Shown one piece after another: positions 34,489 through 42,321 of a DNA stretch of 44,640 nt. Each line of letters opens with the position of its first letter. The first letter of the stretch is position 1. Origin of the DNA: Pseudomonas sp. GD03858 (GTDB lineage Bacteria > Pseudomonadota > Gammaproteobacteria > Pseudomonadales > Pseudomonadaceae); assembly GCF_029840925.1 (NCBI RefSeq), contig NZ_JAOCDM010000035.1, positions 1 to 44,640 on the forward strand, given 5' to 3'. A program made the position numbers and the translations under genes. The notes beneath the pieces were generated by a model that saw nothing but the letters and a program-made list of their open reading frames with translations, made no database searches and was not told where the DNA came from.

Positions 34489-34515
34489 TCAACATTTTTC
34501 AGATCTGGCCGATAG
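34489..34515 (+). promoter_or_regulatory. FliA (sigma28) promoter of the chemoreceptor gene
   Basis: TCAA, 15 bases, GCCGATAG: close to the Pseudomonas flagellar sigma factor consensus (TCAAG-N14-GCCGATA). It lies 73 bases before the start codon of the chemoreceptor gene, as expected for a motility gene. Confidence 0.7.
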
Positions 34516-34588
34516 CGTTGCAACAGGCTCCGCCCTTCGTGCCACAAGCACGCGGCGCCCTTCCTTCACTGGCTCAAGGTCTCGAAAC

Positions 34589-36475
34589 ATGAACCTGAAA
34601 TTCCGCCACAAGATCCTGCTCAGTGCCTGCGCCGTCGTGGTCCTGGCCTTCGCGCTGTTCACCCTCTACAACGACTACCTGCAGCGCAACACCATCCGCC
34701 AGAGCATCGAGGCGTCGGTGCGCCAGGCCGGCGCGCAGACCGCCAGCAGCGTGCAGAACTGGATGAGCGGGCGCATCCTGGTGCTGGAAAACCTGGCCCA
34801 GGACATCGCCCAGCAAGGCGCCGGCGACAACGTGCCGGGCCTGGTCGACCAGCCGTCGTACACCAGCAACTTCCAGTTCACCTACTTCGGCCAGAACACC
34901 GGCCTGTTCACCCAGCGCCCCGACGCGAAGATGCCCGACGGCTACGACCCACGCCAGCGCCCCTGGTACACCCAGGCCGTGACCGCCAACCAGACCATGC
35001 TCACCCCGCCCTACATGGCCGCGGTCGGCGGCCTGGTGGTGACCATCGCCATGCCGGTCAAGGCCAAGGGCAGCGGCGAGCTGCTCGGCGTGGTCGGCGG
35101 CGACCTGAGCCTGAACACCCTGGTGGACATCATCAACGCCGTGGACTTCGGCGGCATCGGCCACGCCTTCCTGGTCGATCGCAGCGGCATGGTCATCGTC
35201 AGCCCGGACAAGGACCGGGTGATGAAGAACCTCAAGGACATCTACCCAGGCTCGCCGCTGCGGGTCGAACCCGGCATCCAGGAAGTCAGCCTCGACGGCA
35301 AGGACCGCATCATCTCCTTCGCCCCGGTGGAAGGCCTGCCGTCGGCGCAGTGGTACATCGGCCTGTCCATCGACAAGGACAAAGCCTACGCACCACTCAG
35401 CCAGTTCCGTACCTCGGCGATCATCGCCATGCTCATCGCCGTGGCCGTCATCGCCGGCCTGCTGGGCCTGCTGATCCCGGTGCTGATGCGCCCGTTGACC
35501 ACCATGGGCCGCGCCATGCAAGACATCGCCGAAGGCGAAGGCGACCTGACCCGCCGCCTGACCGTGGAGCAGAAGGACGAATTCGGCGAGCTGGCCACCT
35601 CGTTCAACCGCTTCGTCGAGCGTATCCACGCCTCGATCAGCGAAGTGTCCTCGGCCACCCGCCTGGTGCATGACCTGTCGGAGAAAGTGGTGGTCGCCTC
35701 CAACGCCTCGCTCACCGGCTCCGAAGAGCAGAGCATGCGCACCAACAGCGTCGCCGCGGCGATCAACGAACTGGGCGCCGCCACCCAGGAAATCGCGCGC
35801 AACGCCGCCGACGCCTCGCAGCACGCCAGCGGCGCCAGCGAGCAGGCCAACGGTGGCCGCCAGGTGGTGGAAGAAGCCATCAGCGCCATGACCGCGTTGT
35901 CCGAGCGCATCAGCGAATCCTGCGAACAGATCGAGACCCTCAACGCCAGCACCGACGAGATCGGCAAGATCCTCGACGTGATCAAGGGCATCTCCCAGCA
36001 GACCAACCTGCTGGCGCTCAACGCCGCCATCGAAGCCGCCCGTGCCGGTGAAGCCGGCCGTGGCTTCGCCGTGGTCGCCGACGAAGTACGCAACCTGGCC
36101 CACCGTACCCAAGAGTCGGCCGAAGAGATCCACCGCATGATCACCAGCCTGCAGGTGGGCTCGCGCGAGGCGGTGCACACCATGAACACCAGCCAGGTGT
36201 CGAGCGAGGAGACCGTGCAGGTGGCCAACCAGGCCGGCGAGCGCCTGGCCAGCGTCACCCAGCGCATCGGCGAGATCGACGGCATGAACCAGTCGGTGGC
36301 CACCGCCACCGAGGAGCAGACCGCCGTGGTCGAGAGCCTCAACCTGGACATCACCCAGATCAACGCGCTGAACCAGCAAGGGGTGGAGAACCTCAACGAC
36401 ACCCTGCGCCACTGCGACGCCCTGAGCCAGCAGGCCGGGCGCCTGAAGCAACTGGTGGGCAGCTTCCGCATCTGA
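34589..36475 (+). CDS. Amino-acid chemoreceptor (McpA/PctA-type, dCache)
   Basis: 628 residues. First membrane segment at about 10-27, periplasmic dCache domain at about 35-275, second membrane segment at about 280-305, HAMP at about 306-358, then the methyl-accepting domain with tip sequence [18 protein letters not shown]. The amino-acid-binding motif of dCache receptors (Tyr121, Arg126, Trp128, Tyr129, Tyr144, Asp173 in PctA as I recall) is intact here as Tyr119, Arg124, Trp126, Tyr127, Tyr142 and Asp172. It should therefore sense L-amino acids and drive chemotaxis, like McpA of P. putida. A FliA promoter precedes it and a REP hairpin follows. Confidence 0.92.
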   Translation: MNLKFRHKILLSACAVVVLAFALFTLYNDYLQRNTIRQSIEASVRQAGAQTASSVQNWMSGRILVLENLAQDIAQQGAGDNVPGLVDQPSYTSNFQFTYFGQNTGLFTQRPDAKMPDGYDPRQRPWYTQAVTANQTMLTPPYMAAVGGLVVTIAMPVKAKGSGELLGVVGGDLSLNTLVDIINAVDFGGIGHAFLVDRSGMVIVSPDKDRVMKNLKDIYPGSPLRVEPGIQEVSLDGKDRIISFAPVEGLPSAQWYIGLSIDKDKAYAPLSQFRTSAIIAMLIAVAVIAGLLGLLIPVLMRPLTTMGRAMQDIAEGEGDLTRRLTVEQKDEFGELATSFNRFVERIHASISEVSSATRLVHDLSEKVVVASNASLTGSEEQSMRTNSVAAAINELGAATQEIARNAADASQHASGASEQANGGRQVVEEAISAMTALSERISESCEQIETLNASTDEIGKILDVIKGISQQTNLLALNAAIEAARAGEAGRGFAVVADEVRNLAHRTQESAEEIHRMITSLQVGSREAVHTMNTSQVSSEETVQVANQAGERLASVTQRIGEIDGMNQSVATATEEQTAVVESLNLDITQINALNQQGVENLNDTLRHCDALSQQAGRLKQLVGSFRI

Positions 36476-36481
36476 CCTGCC

Positions 36482-36525
36482 CCCGCTCCCACAGGCTTTT
36501 GTGGGAGCGGGCTTGCCCCGCGATA
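36482..36525. repeat. REP hairpin between convergent chemoreceptor and YkvI-type genes
   Basis: Arms CCCGCTCCCACA / TGTGGGAGCGGG with a six-base loop ending in CTTTTG, continuing into GCTTGCCCCGCGA. It sits 6 bases after the chemoreceptor stop and likely ends transcription from both sides. Confidence 0.85.
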
Positions 36526-36532
36526 GCGGCCC

Positions 36533-37597
36533 TCAGGCCGCAACCACCTTGCCTCCCCGCCCGCGCCTCAACCACCCCACCAGCACCGCCGCCATCAGCA
36601 CCAGCCCCAGGTAGCCGAACAACGGATACACCTGCCCCACCAGGCTGATGAACCCCACCAGGCTGCAAATGAACCCCACCCCGCCGGCCACCACCGCGCC
36701 CCAGCGGAACCTGGCCGTGCCCGCCGGCAGCAACCGCGACAGGAACGAGAACAGCGTGCCCACCGCCGTGTTGACGATCATCCCGAAGATGATCAGGCAC
36801 ATCACCAGCCCCAGCAGCGGCGACACCTCGCTGGCGATCGACAGCATCGGCATCGGCAGGGCCGCGACAGTGTCCAGGCGCGCGAGCAGGCCCGCGCTCA
36901 TCACCAGCATCAGCCCACCCAGGGCCGCGCCACCGAGCAAGCCGCCGACCACCGCGACCCTGCCATTGCGCGCCGAGCCGCCGAGGATCGCCAGGATCGG
37001 CGCACCGGCCACGATGTTGTAGGACACATACAGGAACGCCCCGAGCAACCAGTGGTGAGTACCGGCCTCCTGCTGGCTGGCCACCTGGTCGAGCGCCGCG
37101 AAACTCAGGCTGCGGGTACACACCGCATACAGGGCGATGGCCGAGGCCACCAGGATCAGCAGCGGGGTGATCGCGCCGATGGCCACCATCACCTTCTGCA
37201 CATCCAGGCAAACGATCGCCACCACCAGCACGGTGACCAGCACGCTACCGGTCAACGCCGGGATACCGAACTGCTGTTCGAGCAGCGCGCCGCCACCGGC
37301 GAGCATGACCACCATCACGCCGAACATGAAGAAGGTGATGAGCCAATCGACCAGCACGCCCAGGTGCCGACCGCAAATGGCCTGGATCACCTCTTTGTGC
37401 GAAGTGGCCTTGAGGCGATTTCCCAGCCCCGCCAGGGCCATGCCGAGAAAGGTGAACAGCGCGGCGCTGACCAGCGCGCCGACCAGGCCCCACACACCGA
37501 AATCGACGAAGAACAACAGCAGTTCCCGTCCGGACGCGAAGCCCGCCCCCACGATCACGCCGACGAAAGCGCCGGCGATCTTCAGTTGCTCTTGCAT
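36533..37597 (-). CDS. YkvI-family membrane protein (predicted amino-acid/amine transporter)
   Basis: 354 residues with about ten hydrophobic segments. The N-terminal KIAGAFVGVIVGAGFASGREL, with a glycine-rich unwound first helix, is typical of LeuT-fold APC-superfamily transporters and matches YkvI-type proteins. It is an inner-membrane protein; the substrate is unknown. ATG has AGAGG 5 bases upstream; a GTG two codons earlier is also in frame. It lies downstream of the FAD dehydrogenase and RidA genes on the same strand, separated by a REP pair, so it may import the dehydrogenase substrate (inference). Confidence 0.82.
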   Translation of the reverse strand: MQEQLKIAGAFVGVIVGAGFASGRELLLFFVDFGVWGLVGALVSAALFTFLGMALAGLGNRLKATSHKEVIQAICGRHLGVLVDWLITFFMFGVMVVMLAGGGALLEQQFGIPALTGSVLVTVLVVAIVCLDVQKVMVAIGAITPLLILVASAIALYAVCTRSLSFAALDQVASQQEAGTHHWLLGAFLYVSYNIVAGAPILAILGGSARNGRVAVVGGLLGGAALGGLMLVMSAGLLARLDTVAALPMPMLSIASEVSPLLGLVMCLIIFGMIVNTAVGTLFSFLSRLLPAGTARFRWGAVVAGGVGFICSLVGFISLVGQVYPLFGYLGLVLMAAVLVGWLRRGRGGKVVAA

Positions 37598-37640
37598 GTG
37601 CACCTCTGGTTTTTATTGTTGTGTCGGGTCGTTGCAAGTC

Positions 37641-37700
37641 GTCGTGGGAGCGGGCTTGCCCCGCGATAACGCCATCGCGGGGCAAGCCCGCTCCCACGAC
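37641..37700. repeat. Perfect REP pair between ridA and the YkvI-type gene
   Basis: Two perfectly complementary 27-base arms (37641-37667 and 37674-37700) with a six-base loop. It can form a very stable hairpin 7 bases after the ridA-like stop codon and would partly uncouple the transporter gene from the enzyme genes. Confidence 0.92.
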
Positions 37701-37707
37701 ACCGATC

Positions 37708-38088
37708 TCAGTTGTCCTGACCGAGGTAGGCCTGCACCTCGATCTCTACATCCACGCCCAGCGCCAGGGCCGAAGCCACCGTCGAGCGCACCGGCAGCGC
37801 CGCGCCGAAGAACTCCTTGTACACCTCGTTGAAACCGGCGAAATGATCCATGGCCGACAGCCACACGGTGCACTTCACCACCTGGTCGAAGCGCGCGCCG
37901 CACGCCGCCAGGCTCTCGGCGATGCGCTCGCAAGCCGCCCGGGTCTGCACCTGGATATCCCCGCGCACCACCTCGCCGGTCGGGCTCATCGGCACCTGGC
38001 CGGACAGGAACAGAAAGCCCCCGGCCTTCACCGCACGGGAAAACGGGAATGGCAGGCTGCTGGGGAAACGCTGGATGTCATTGCTCAT
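37708..38088 (-). CDS. RidA-family imine/enamine deaminase
   Basis: 126 residues, a typical RidA/YjgF/Rid-family length. It has GGFLFLSGQVPMSPTGEVVRGDIQVQTRAACERI and the C-terminal RSTVASALALGVDVEIEVQAY, where the arginine binds the carboxylate of the imine substrate (about residue 108). RidA proteins hydrolyse 2-imino acids to 2-keto acids. Its ATG lies inside the 3' end of the FAD dehydrogenase gene (11-base overlap), so translation is coupled and its substrate is most likely that enzyme's imine product. The open frame continues 51 codons upstream within the other gene and is not used. Confidence 0.92.
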   Translation of the reverse strand: MSNDIQRFPSSLPFPFSRAVKAGGFLFLSGQVPMSPTGEVVRGDIQVQTRAACERIAESLAACGARFDQVVKCTVWLSAMDHFAGFNEVYKEFFGAALPVRSTVASALALGVDVEIEVQAYLGQDN

Positions 38089-39238
38089 GGGAAAGCTCCA
38101 CATTGGATTGATTGAAACGTGCCGGGGACAGCCGTGCCGGCTCGACCCCTTGGCGGACAAGGCTGGAACACAACGGCTGGCCCAGCAACAGGTCGGCCGC
38201 CAGGCGCGAGGCCCCAGCGGCGGACTGGATGCCGTAGCCACCCTGGGCGGCCAGCCAGAAGAACGCGGGTGAAACCGGATCGAAGCCGATCACCAGGTCG
38301 CCATCGGCGACGAACGAGCGCAGCCCCGCCCAGCTGTGGCTGGGGCGGCGGATCTCGAGGGTGGTCATGGCCTCGATGTTGTAGATCCCCAGGGCCAGGT
38401 CCAGTTCGTCCGGCGCGGCGTCCTGGGGCTCGACCGGGTCGGCATTGGCCGGCGAGCCGAGCAACTGCCCGGCGTCGGGCTTGAAGTAGAAGCTCTCGTC
38501 GACGCCGATCACCGCCGGCCAGCCGGCGAAGTCGTGTTGCGCAGGGCCGGGGAAAGTGAACGCGCTACGTCGGCAGGGTTGCAGGCCGACCGTGTCGACC
38601 CCGCACTGCGCGGCCACCCGGTCGGCCCAGGCGCCGGCGGCATTGACCAGCTGCCGCGCGCGCAAGCGGCTGCCGTCGGCCAACTCGATATGCCACAGGT
38701 CATCCAGATAGTGCGCCTTCACCAGCTCGGCATTGCAGCGCAGCTCGCCACCGGCCTGGCGAAAGCCGCGCAGGAAGCCTTGGTGCAGGGCATGCACGTC
38801 GAGGTCCATCGCCCCGGTCTCGTGCACCGCACCGGCCAGCAGCTCGCCACGCAGGCTCGGCACCAGCGCGAGCGCCGCCGCGCTGTCAAGCAGGCTGACG
38901 GCAGTGCCGTTGGCCAGGTTCTGGGCGTAGGTGGTTTCCAGCAGGTGACGCTGTTCATGGCTGGCGACATACAGGCAGCCACGGGGTTCGAGCAATGGGT
39001 GTTCGGCAAAGCCCGCTGGCGGCTGCTCGTAGAACGCCCGGCTGGCACGGGTCAGGGCCTGGATCTGCGGCGTGCCGTAGGCCTCCATGAACATCGCCGC
39101 CGAACGCCCGGTCGAGTGGTAGCCCGGCTGCGCCTCGCGCTCGAGCATCAGCACCTGGCGCTGGCCGGCCAGGCGATAGCCCAGGGAGGCGCCGGCGATG
39201 CCGGCACCGATGATCAGAATGTCGTGAACCTGTCCCAT
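38078..39238 (-). CDS. DauA-like FAD-dependent amino-acid/amine dehydrogenase
   Basis: 386 residues. The N-terminal FAD-binding motif is IIGAGIAGASLGYRLA (9-24). Long stretches match the D-arginine dehydrogenase DauA of P. aeruginosa as I remember it: EREAQPGYHSTGRSAA, YGTPQ, PPAGFAEHPLL, NAAGAW, DESFYFKPDAG, GSPANADPVEP, WAGLRSFVADGDLV, AQGGYGIQ. Tyr54, Arg223/224, Tyr251 and Arg307 correspond to active-site residues. However, the positions equivalent to DauA His48 and Glu87 are Met49 and Cys88, so the substrate may not be a basic D-amino acid. Start has AGGAG upstream. Operon order: this gene, ridA-like, YkvI-type transporter; divergent XRE-cupin regulator. Confidence 0.87.
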   Translation of the reverse strand: MGQVHDILIIGAGIAGASLGYRLAGQRQVLMLEREAQPGYHSTGRSAAMFMEAYGTPQIQALTRASRAFYEQPPAGFAEHPLLEPRGCLYVASHEQRHLLETTYAQNLANGTAVSLLDSAAALALVPSLRGELLAGAVHETGAMDLDVHALHQGFLRGFRQAGGELRCNAELVKAHYLDDLWHIELADGSRLRARQLVNAAGAWADRVAAQCGVDTVGLQPCRRSAFTFPGPAQHDFAGWPAVIGVDESFYFKPDAGQLLGSPANADPVEPQDAAPDELDLALGIYNIEAMTTLEIRRPSHSWAGLRSFVADGDLVIGFDPVSPAFFWLAAQGGYGIQSAAGASRLAADLLLGQPLCSSLVRQGVEPARLSPARFNQSNVELSHEQ

Positions 39239-39269
39239 GCACGCTCCTGTGTCGGTTAATTATCATTTG

Positions 39270-39294
39270 TGAGAATTCTAATATATGAGAATTT
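39270..39294. promoter_or_regulatory. AT-rich operator candidate between the FAD dehydrogenase and XRE-cupin genes
   Basis: A direct repeat TGAGAATT occurs at 39270 and 39286 (16 bases apart), overlapping an inverted repeat AATTCT-N8-AGAATT. It is the only AT-rich patch in the divergent gap (39239-39352) and contains TATATT on the minus strand as a possible -10 box for the dehydrogenase operon. Confidence 0.45.
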
Positions 39295-39352
39295 CGGATT
39301 GTGCAAGCCGACAAGGTAAGATGCCCGACCAAAGACCCGCCTGAGAGCCCCG

Positions 39353-39955
39353 ATGTCCGACGCGCCTACCGCCCGCCCCTCACTCGACCGCAGCGAAGTC
39401 GGCGCGCGCCTGCGCCAGGTGCGCAAGGCCCGGCACATGACGCTCAAGCAATTGTCGGCACTCAGCGGCGTGCCGGTGTCCACCTTGTCGAAGATGGAGC
39501 TGGCGCAGGTCTCGGTGAGCTACGAGAAACTGGCTGCCGCCGCCCGCGCCCTGAACCTGGACATCGCCCAGCTGTTTCGCGCCAGCGGTGCGGCCAGCAC
39601 ACCGCAACCGGCCACCGTGGTGGTCGATTCACTGACCGAAGTGGCGGGCTATTCCACCGGCACCTACGACTACTACCCGATCGCCGGCGCCTTCCCCGAA
39701 CGGCGCATGACCCCGGCCTATGCCCGCATCATTGCCCGCGAACGCGGCCAGTTCGACGACTTCATCCGCCACCCCGGCCAGGAGTTCGCCATGGTCATCA
39801 GCGGGCGCGTGCGCATCGAATTCGAGACAGGCGAGGCGGTCAGCATCGGACCGCAGGAGACGGCCTATTTCGACAGCCAGGTGGGGCATATCTACCTGTC
39901 GGAAAGCGAGGATGGCGGCGATGCGCAGGTGATGGTGGTGATGACCGATCGCTGA
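39353..39955 (+). CDS. XRE-family regulator with C-terminal cupin domain
   Basis: 200 residues. Helix-turn-helix at about 15-72 (LRQVRKARHMTLKQLSALSGVPVSTLSKMELAQVSVS) and a cupin sensor at about 110-198 (HPGQEFAMVISGRVRIEF). Related PuuR/DsdR-like proteins regulate catabolism of amines and D-amino acids. Divergent from the dehydrogenase-RidA operon, with an AT-rich operator candidate between, so it is probably its regulator and the substrate its ligand (inference). Confidence 0.9.
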   Translation: MSDAPTARPSLDRSEVGARLRQVRKARHMTLKQLSALSGVPVSTLSKMELAQVSVSYEKLAAAARALNLDIAQLFRASGAASTPQPATVVVDSLTEVAGYSTGTYDYYPIAGAFPERRMTPAYARIIARERGQFDDFIRHPGQEFAMVISGRVRIEFETGEAVSIGPQETAYFDSQVGHIYLSESEDGGDAQVMVVMTDR

Positions 39956-40032
39956 AAGGCCTGGGGTTACCCATCCCCTGTAGGAGATCACACAGCCTTC
40001 CGGGCTGCGCTGTCGCGCAGGGAACAAGGTTC

Positions 40033-40116
40033 CAGCGTGGGAGCGGGCTTGCCCCGCGATCACCGGCGAAGCCGGTGCCAAACGCCGCATCGCGGGGCAA
40101 GCCCGCTCCCACGCTG
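40033..40116. repeat. REP pair with internal third hairpin
   Basis: Two perfectly complementary 28-base REP arms (40033-40060, 40089-40116) enclose another small hairpin CACCGGC/GCCGGTG (40061-40077). It lies in the 444-base gap between the XRE-cupin gene and the TSUP gene. Confidence 0.92.
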
Positions 40117-40153
40117 CCCCAGTCAAATCAAAGAATTATGTTTTGTTCCATGA

Positions 40154-40274
40154 GAGCGGCCTTGTGTCGCGAAAGGGCTGCGTAGCGGCCCCAGGATTTC
40201 AGCGTTGACGCGAAGTTTGCCGGGGCCGCTTCGCGCCCCTTTCCGACCGGTCCGACGCCTCGGCAAGGCCGCTC
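40154..40274. repeat. Composite palindromic repeat, copy B (about 120 bp)
   Basis: Same outer arms as copy A (GAGCGGCCTTG ... CAAGGCCGCTC), the same GTGTCGCGAAAGGG and CCGACCGGTCCGACGCCTCGG blocks, and a related GGCCCCAGG/GCCGGGGCC core. Aligned by its arms to copy A at 13038-13176, the core is inverted. It is immediately next to a REP pair. Confidence 0.8.
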
Positions 40275-40304
40275 CTGCACAAAGCCCGCGGATACAGCGG
40301 AGCG

Positions 40305-40345
40305 GTTATAACCTAATAACGAACAAGTCTATTTGGCTATAAAAA
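40305..40345 (+). promoter_or_regulatory. AT-rich promoter region of the TSUP gene
   Basis: The sharp AT-rich patch after the repeats contains repeated ATAAC/AATAAC motifs (40308-40320) and TATAAA at 40338-40343 as a plausible -10 box, about 57 bases before the start codon. The -35 region is poor, suggesting an activator; CysB-type control is possible but only a guess. Confidence 0.35.
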
Positions 40346-40399
40346 AATCTATATGCTGGCATCCATCCGATCACGGGCAAGCTGGGCGTCGAGTAGCGT

Positions 40400-41185
40400 A
40401 TGGATGTAGGTTCTTTCGGTTTCACCATTGCGGGACTGGTTGTGGGCTTCATCGTCGGCATGACCGGCGTCGGCGGCGGTTCGCTGATGACCCCGATCCT
40501 GCTGTGGTTCGGCATCAACCCGGCCACCGCCGTGGGCACCGACCTGCTCTACGCCGCCATCACCAAGGCCAGCGGCGTCTGGGTGCATGGCCGCAACAAG
40601 AACATCGACTGGAAGATCACCGGCTGGCTGAGCCTGGGCAGCGTCCCGGCGGCCGCGCTGACCCTGTGGTTCCTCAGCACCCTGCACGCCGACACCTCGG
40701 CGCTCAACGCCATCATCAAGCAGGGCCTGGCGGTGGTGCTGATCCTCACCGCCCTGGCGATCCTGTTCAAGTCGCGCCTGCAGGCCTTCGCCAGCAAGCA
40801 CGCCGGCGATCACTACCACCTCAGCGACCGCAGCCTGAATCTTCTCACCGTCATCACCGGCGTGGTGCTGGGCGTGATGGTCACCCTGACCTCCATCGGC
40901 GCCGGCGCCCTGGGCACCGTGGCGCTGTTCCTGCTCTACCCGTTCCTGGTCACCCGTCGCCTGGTCGGCACCGAGATCGCCCACGCCGTGCCGCTGACCC
41001 TGGTGGCCGGCCTGGGCCACGCCGGCATGGGCAACATGGACTGGTCGCTGCTGGGCTACCTGCTGCTCGGCTCGCTGCCGGGGATCTACCTGGGCAGCCA
41101 CCTCACCGGGCGCGTGTCCGACCGCGTGCTGCGCCCCTGCCTGGCGACCATGCTGTTGCTGATCGGGTACAAACTGGCGTTCTAA
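40400..41185 (+). CDS. TSUP (TauE/SafE) family permease
   Basis: 261 residues with about eight membrane segments in two homologous halves. The N-terminal half has VVGFIVGMTGVGGGSLMTPILLWFGINPATAVGTDL and the second half GVVLGVMVTLTSIGAGALGTVALFLLYP, the internal repeat typical of TauE/SafE permeases that export or import sulfite, sulfonates, thiosulfate or related anions. Inner membrane. No sulfur genes are adjacent, so the substrate is open. The ribosome-binding site is weak. Confidence 0.9.
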   Translation: MDVGSFGFTIAGLVVGFIVGMTGVGGGSLMTPILLWFGINPATAVGTDLLYAAITKASGVWVHGRNKNIDWKITGWLSLGSVPAAALTLWFLSTLHADTSALNAIIKQGLAVVLILTALAILFKSRLQAFASKHAGDHYHLSDRSLNLLTVITGVVLGVMVTLTSIGAGALGTVALFLLYPFLVTRRLVGTEIAHAVPLTLVAGLGHAGMGNMDWSLLGYLLLGSLPGIYLGSHLTGRVSDRVLRPCLATMLLLIGYKLAF

Positions 41186-41192
41186 GCAGCCC

Positions 41193-41218
41193 CTGCGGGA
41201 GCGGGCTTGCCCGCGAAG
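41193..41218. repeat. Single REP unit
   Basis: CTGCGGGAGCGGGCTTGCCC followed by GCGAAG, 8 bases after the TSUP stop. A small GGCACCGG/CCGGTGC-type inverted repeat follows at about 41236-41257. Confidence 0.8.
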
Positions 41219-41323
41219 AAGCCCGCGCGATGCATGGCACCGGCTCTGCCGGTGCTCACGGGCGAGCTGCCTCGACAAGGAAAAACTGGCACTATCGACC
41301 CTCGAACCGCCAGAACCCCGCCC

Positions 41324-41896
41324 ATGCCCGAAAACACCAGCCCGCTCCTGCTCGCCCTGCGCGAAGGCACCCGCCCCCGCCACCAGCAACTGGAAGCACG
41401 CCTGCCGTTCTTCAGCCCTGGGTTCGACCTGACGGCCTACGGCCACCTGCTCGCGGCCTACCATGGCTTTTACGCCCCACTGGACCGCGCCCTGGCCGAC
41501 CACCAGCCAGCCGAACGCAACAAGGCCCCGGCCCTGGCACGGGACCTGCGCGCCCTTGCCGTGCCGATCGACACCCTGCCCCAATGCCAAGTGCTGCCGA
41601 CCATCGAAGATCCAGCCAGCGCGCTCGGCGTGATGTACGTGCTGGAAGGCTCGACCCTCGGCGGCCAGGTGCTCAAGCGCGCCATGGCCGAGCGCCTCGG
41701 TATCGATGGCGACACGGGCGCTGCCTTTCTCGATGTCTACGGCCCGCTCACCGGCGCGCATTGGCGCGGCTTTCTCGCTCGACTGGCCGCTGCTCCGCCC
41801 TCCGAGCATGCCCAGACCCGCGCGGTGCAGGCCGCAGTCGCAACCTTCGCCTGTTTCGAGCAATGGCTCGATGAGCGACGCGTGCTGCGCCCCTAG
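41324..41896 (+). CDS. Biliverdin-producing heme oxygenase (BphO-like)
   Basis: 190 residues, the size of bacterial heme oxygenases. His20 (RPRHQQLEARLPFF) is the likely proximal heme ligand, and GVMYVLEGSTLGGQVL (about 106-121) is the conserved distal-helix motif. It would open heme to biliverdin, releasing CO and iron. In pseudomonads this type usually accompanies a bacteriophytochrome histidine kinase, but none is in the window on either side. The upstream 39 open codons are not conserved; MPENTSPLLLALREGT is chosen, though its ribosome-binding site is weak. Confidence 0.87.
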   Translation: MPENTSPLLLALREGTRPRHQQLEARLPFFSPGFDLTAYGHLLAAYHGFYAPLDRALADHQPAERNKAPALARDLRALAVPIDTLPQCQVLPTIEDPASALGVMYVLEGSTLGGQVLKRAMAERLGIDGDTGAAFLDVYGPLTGAHWRGFLARLAAAPPSEHAQTRAVQAAVATFACFEQWLDERRVLRP

Positions 41897-41978
41897 CGGC
41901 AGCTAGTCATGGCCGCGACCTGCAACCGCTAGAAACAGCCTTGCGCTTTTGAAACTCGACAGTTCATAGCAAAATCTC

Positions 41979-41993
41979 TACGTCAAAGACGTA
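41979..41993 (+). promoter_or_regulatory. Operator of the toxin-antitoxin operon
   Basis: Perfect inverted repeat TACGTC-AAA-GACGTA, 10 bases before the toxin start codon and overlapping its ribosome-binding region (AAGGA follows). Upstream lies TTGAAA (41949-41954) as a possible -35 box. Antitoxin-toxin complexes of the HigA type normally bind such palindromes to autoregulate. Confidence 0.6.
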
Positions 41994-42003
41994 AGGATGC
42001 GCT

Positions 42004-42321
42004 ATGCTGACGATCATTGAATCTCCACTCTTCACCAAACTGTGGCCGGACTATTGGACCGAGGACGAACACGGTGAATTCATGCAGTACCTTGCAAACG
42101 ATCCAGGGAGCGGGTCCGTGATTCCTGGCTCAGGTGGATGTCGCAAAGTGCGCTGGAGCGTGGAAGGCCAAGGCAAGCGAGAGGCTGTCCGGGTGATCTA
42201 TATCGCCCAATCGACCCACGGAGCCCTGATGGCACTGCTGATCTACGGCAAGACCGCCAACGAGAACATACCCACGCACATACTGCGCAAGATCGCCAAG
42301 GAAATGACCTCATGCCCATGA
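42004..42321 (+). CDS. higB: HigB/RelE-family toxin
   Basis: 105 residues. It matches the HigB2-type RelE/ParE superfamily: VIPGSGGCRKVRWSVEGQGKREAVRVIYI is the conserved core of this mRNA-cleaving ribonuclease fold, followed by LLIYGKTANENI and a C-terminal helix. In this subfamily the toxin cuts mRNA on the ribosome. The toxin gene comes first and overlaps the antitoxin by 10 bases, the usual higBA order. AAGGA lies 6 bases before the ATG. Confidence 0.87.
   Translation: MLTIIESPLFTKLWPDYWTEDEHGEFMQYLANDPGSGSVIPGSGGCRKVRWSVEGQGKREAVRVIYIAQSTHGALMALLIYGKTANENIPTHILRKIAKEMTSCP

Noticed and set aside
34574..36451. 625-codon open frame opposite the chemoreceptor gene
   Set aside because: Antisense shadow; Gly/His/Val-rich repetitive translation with no domain.
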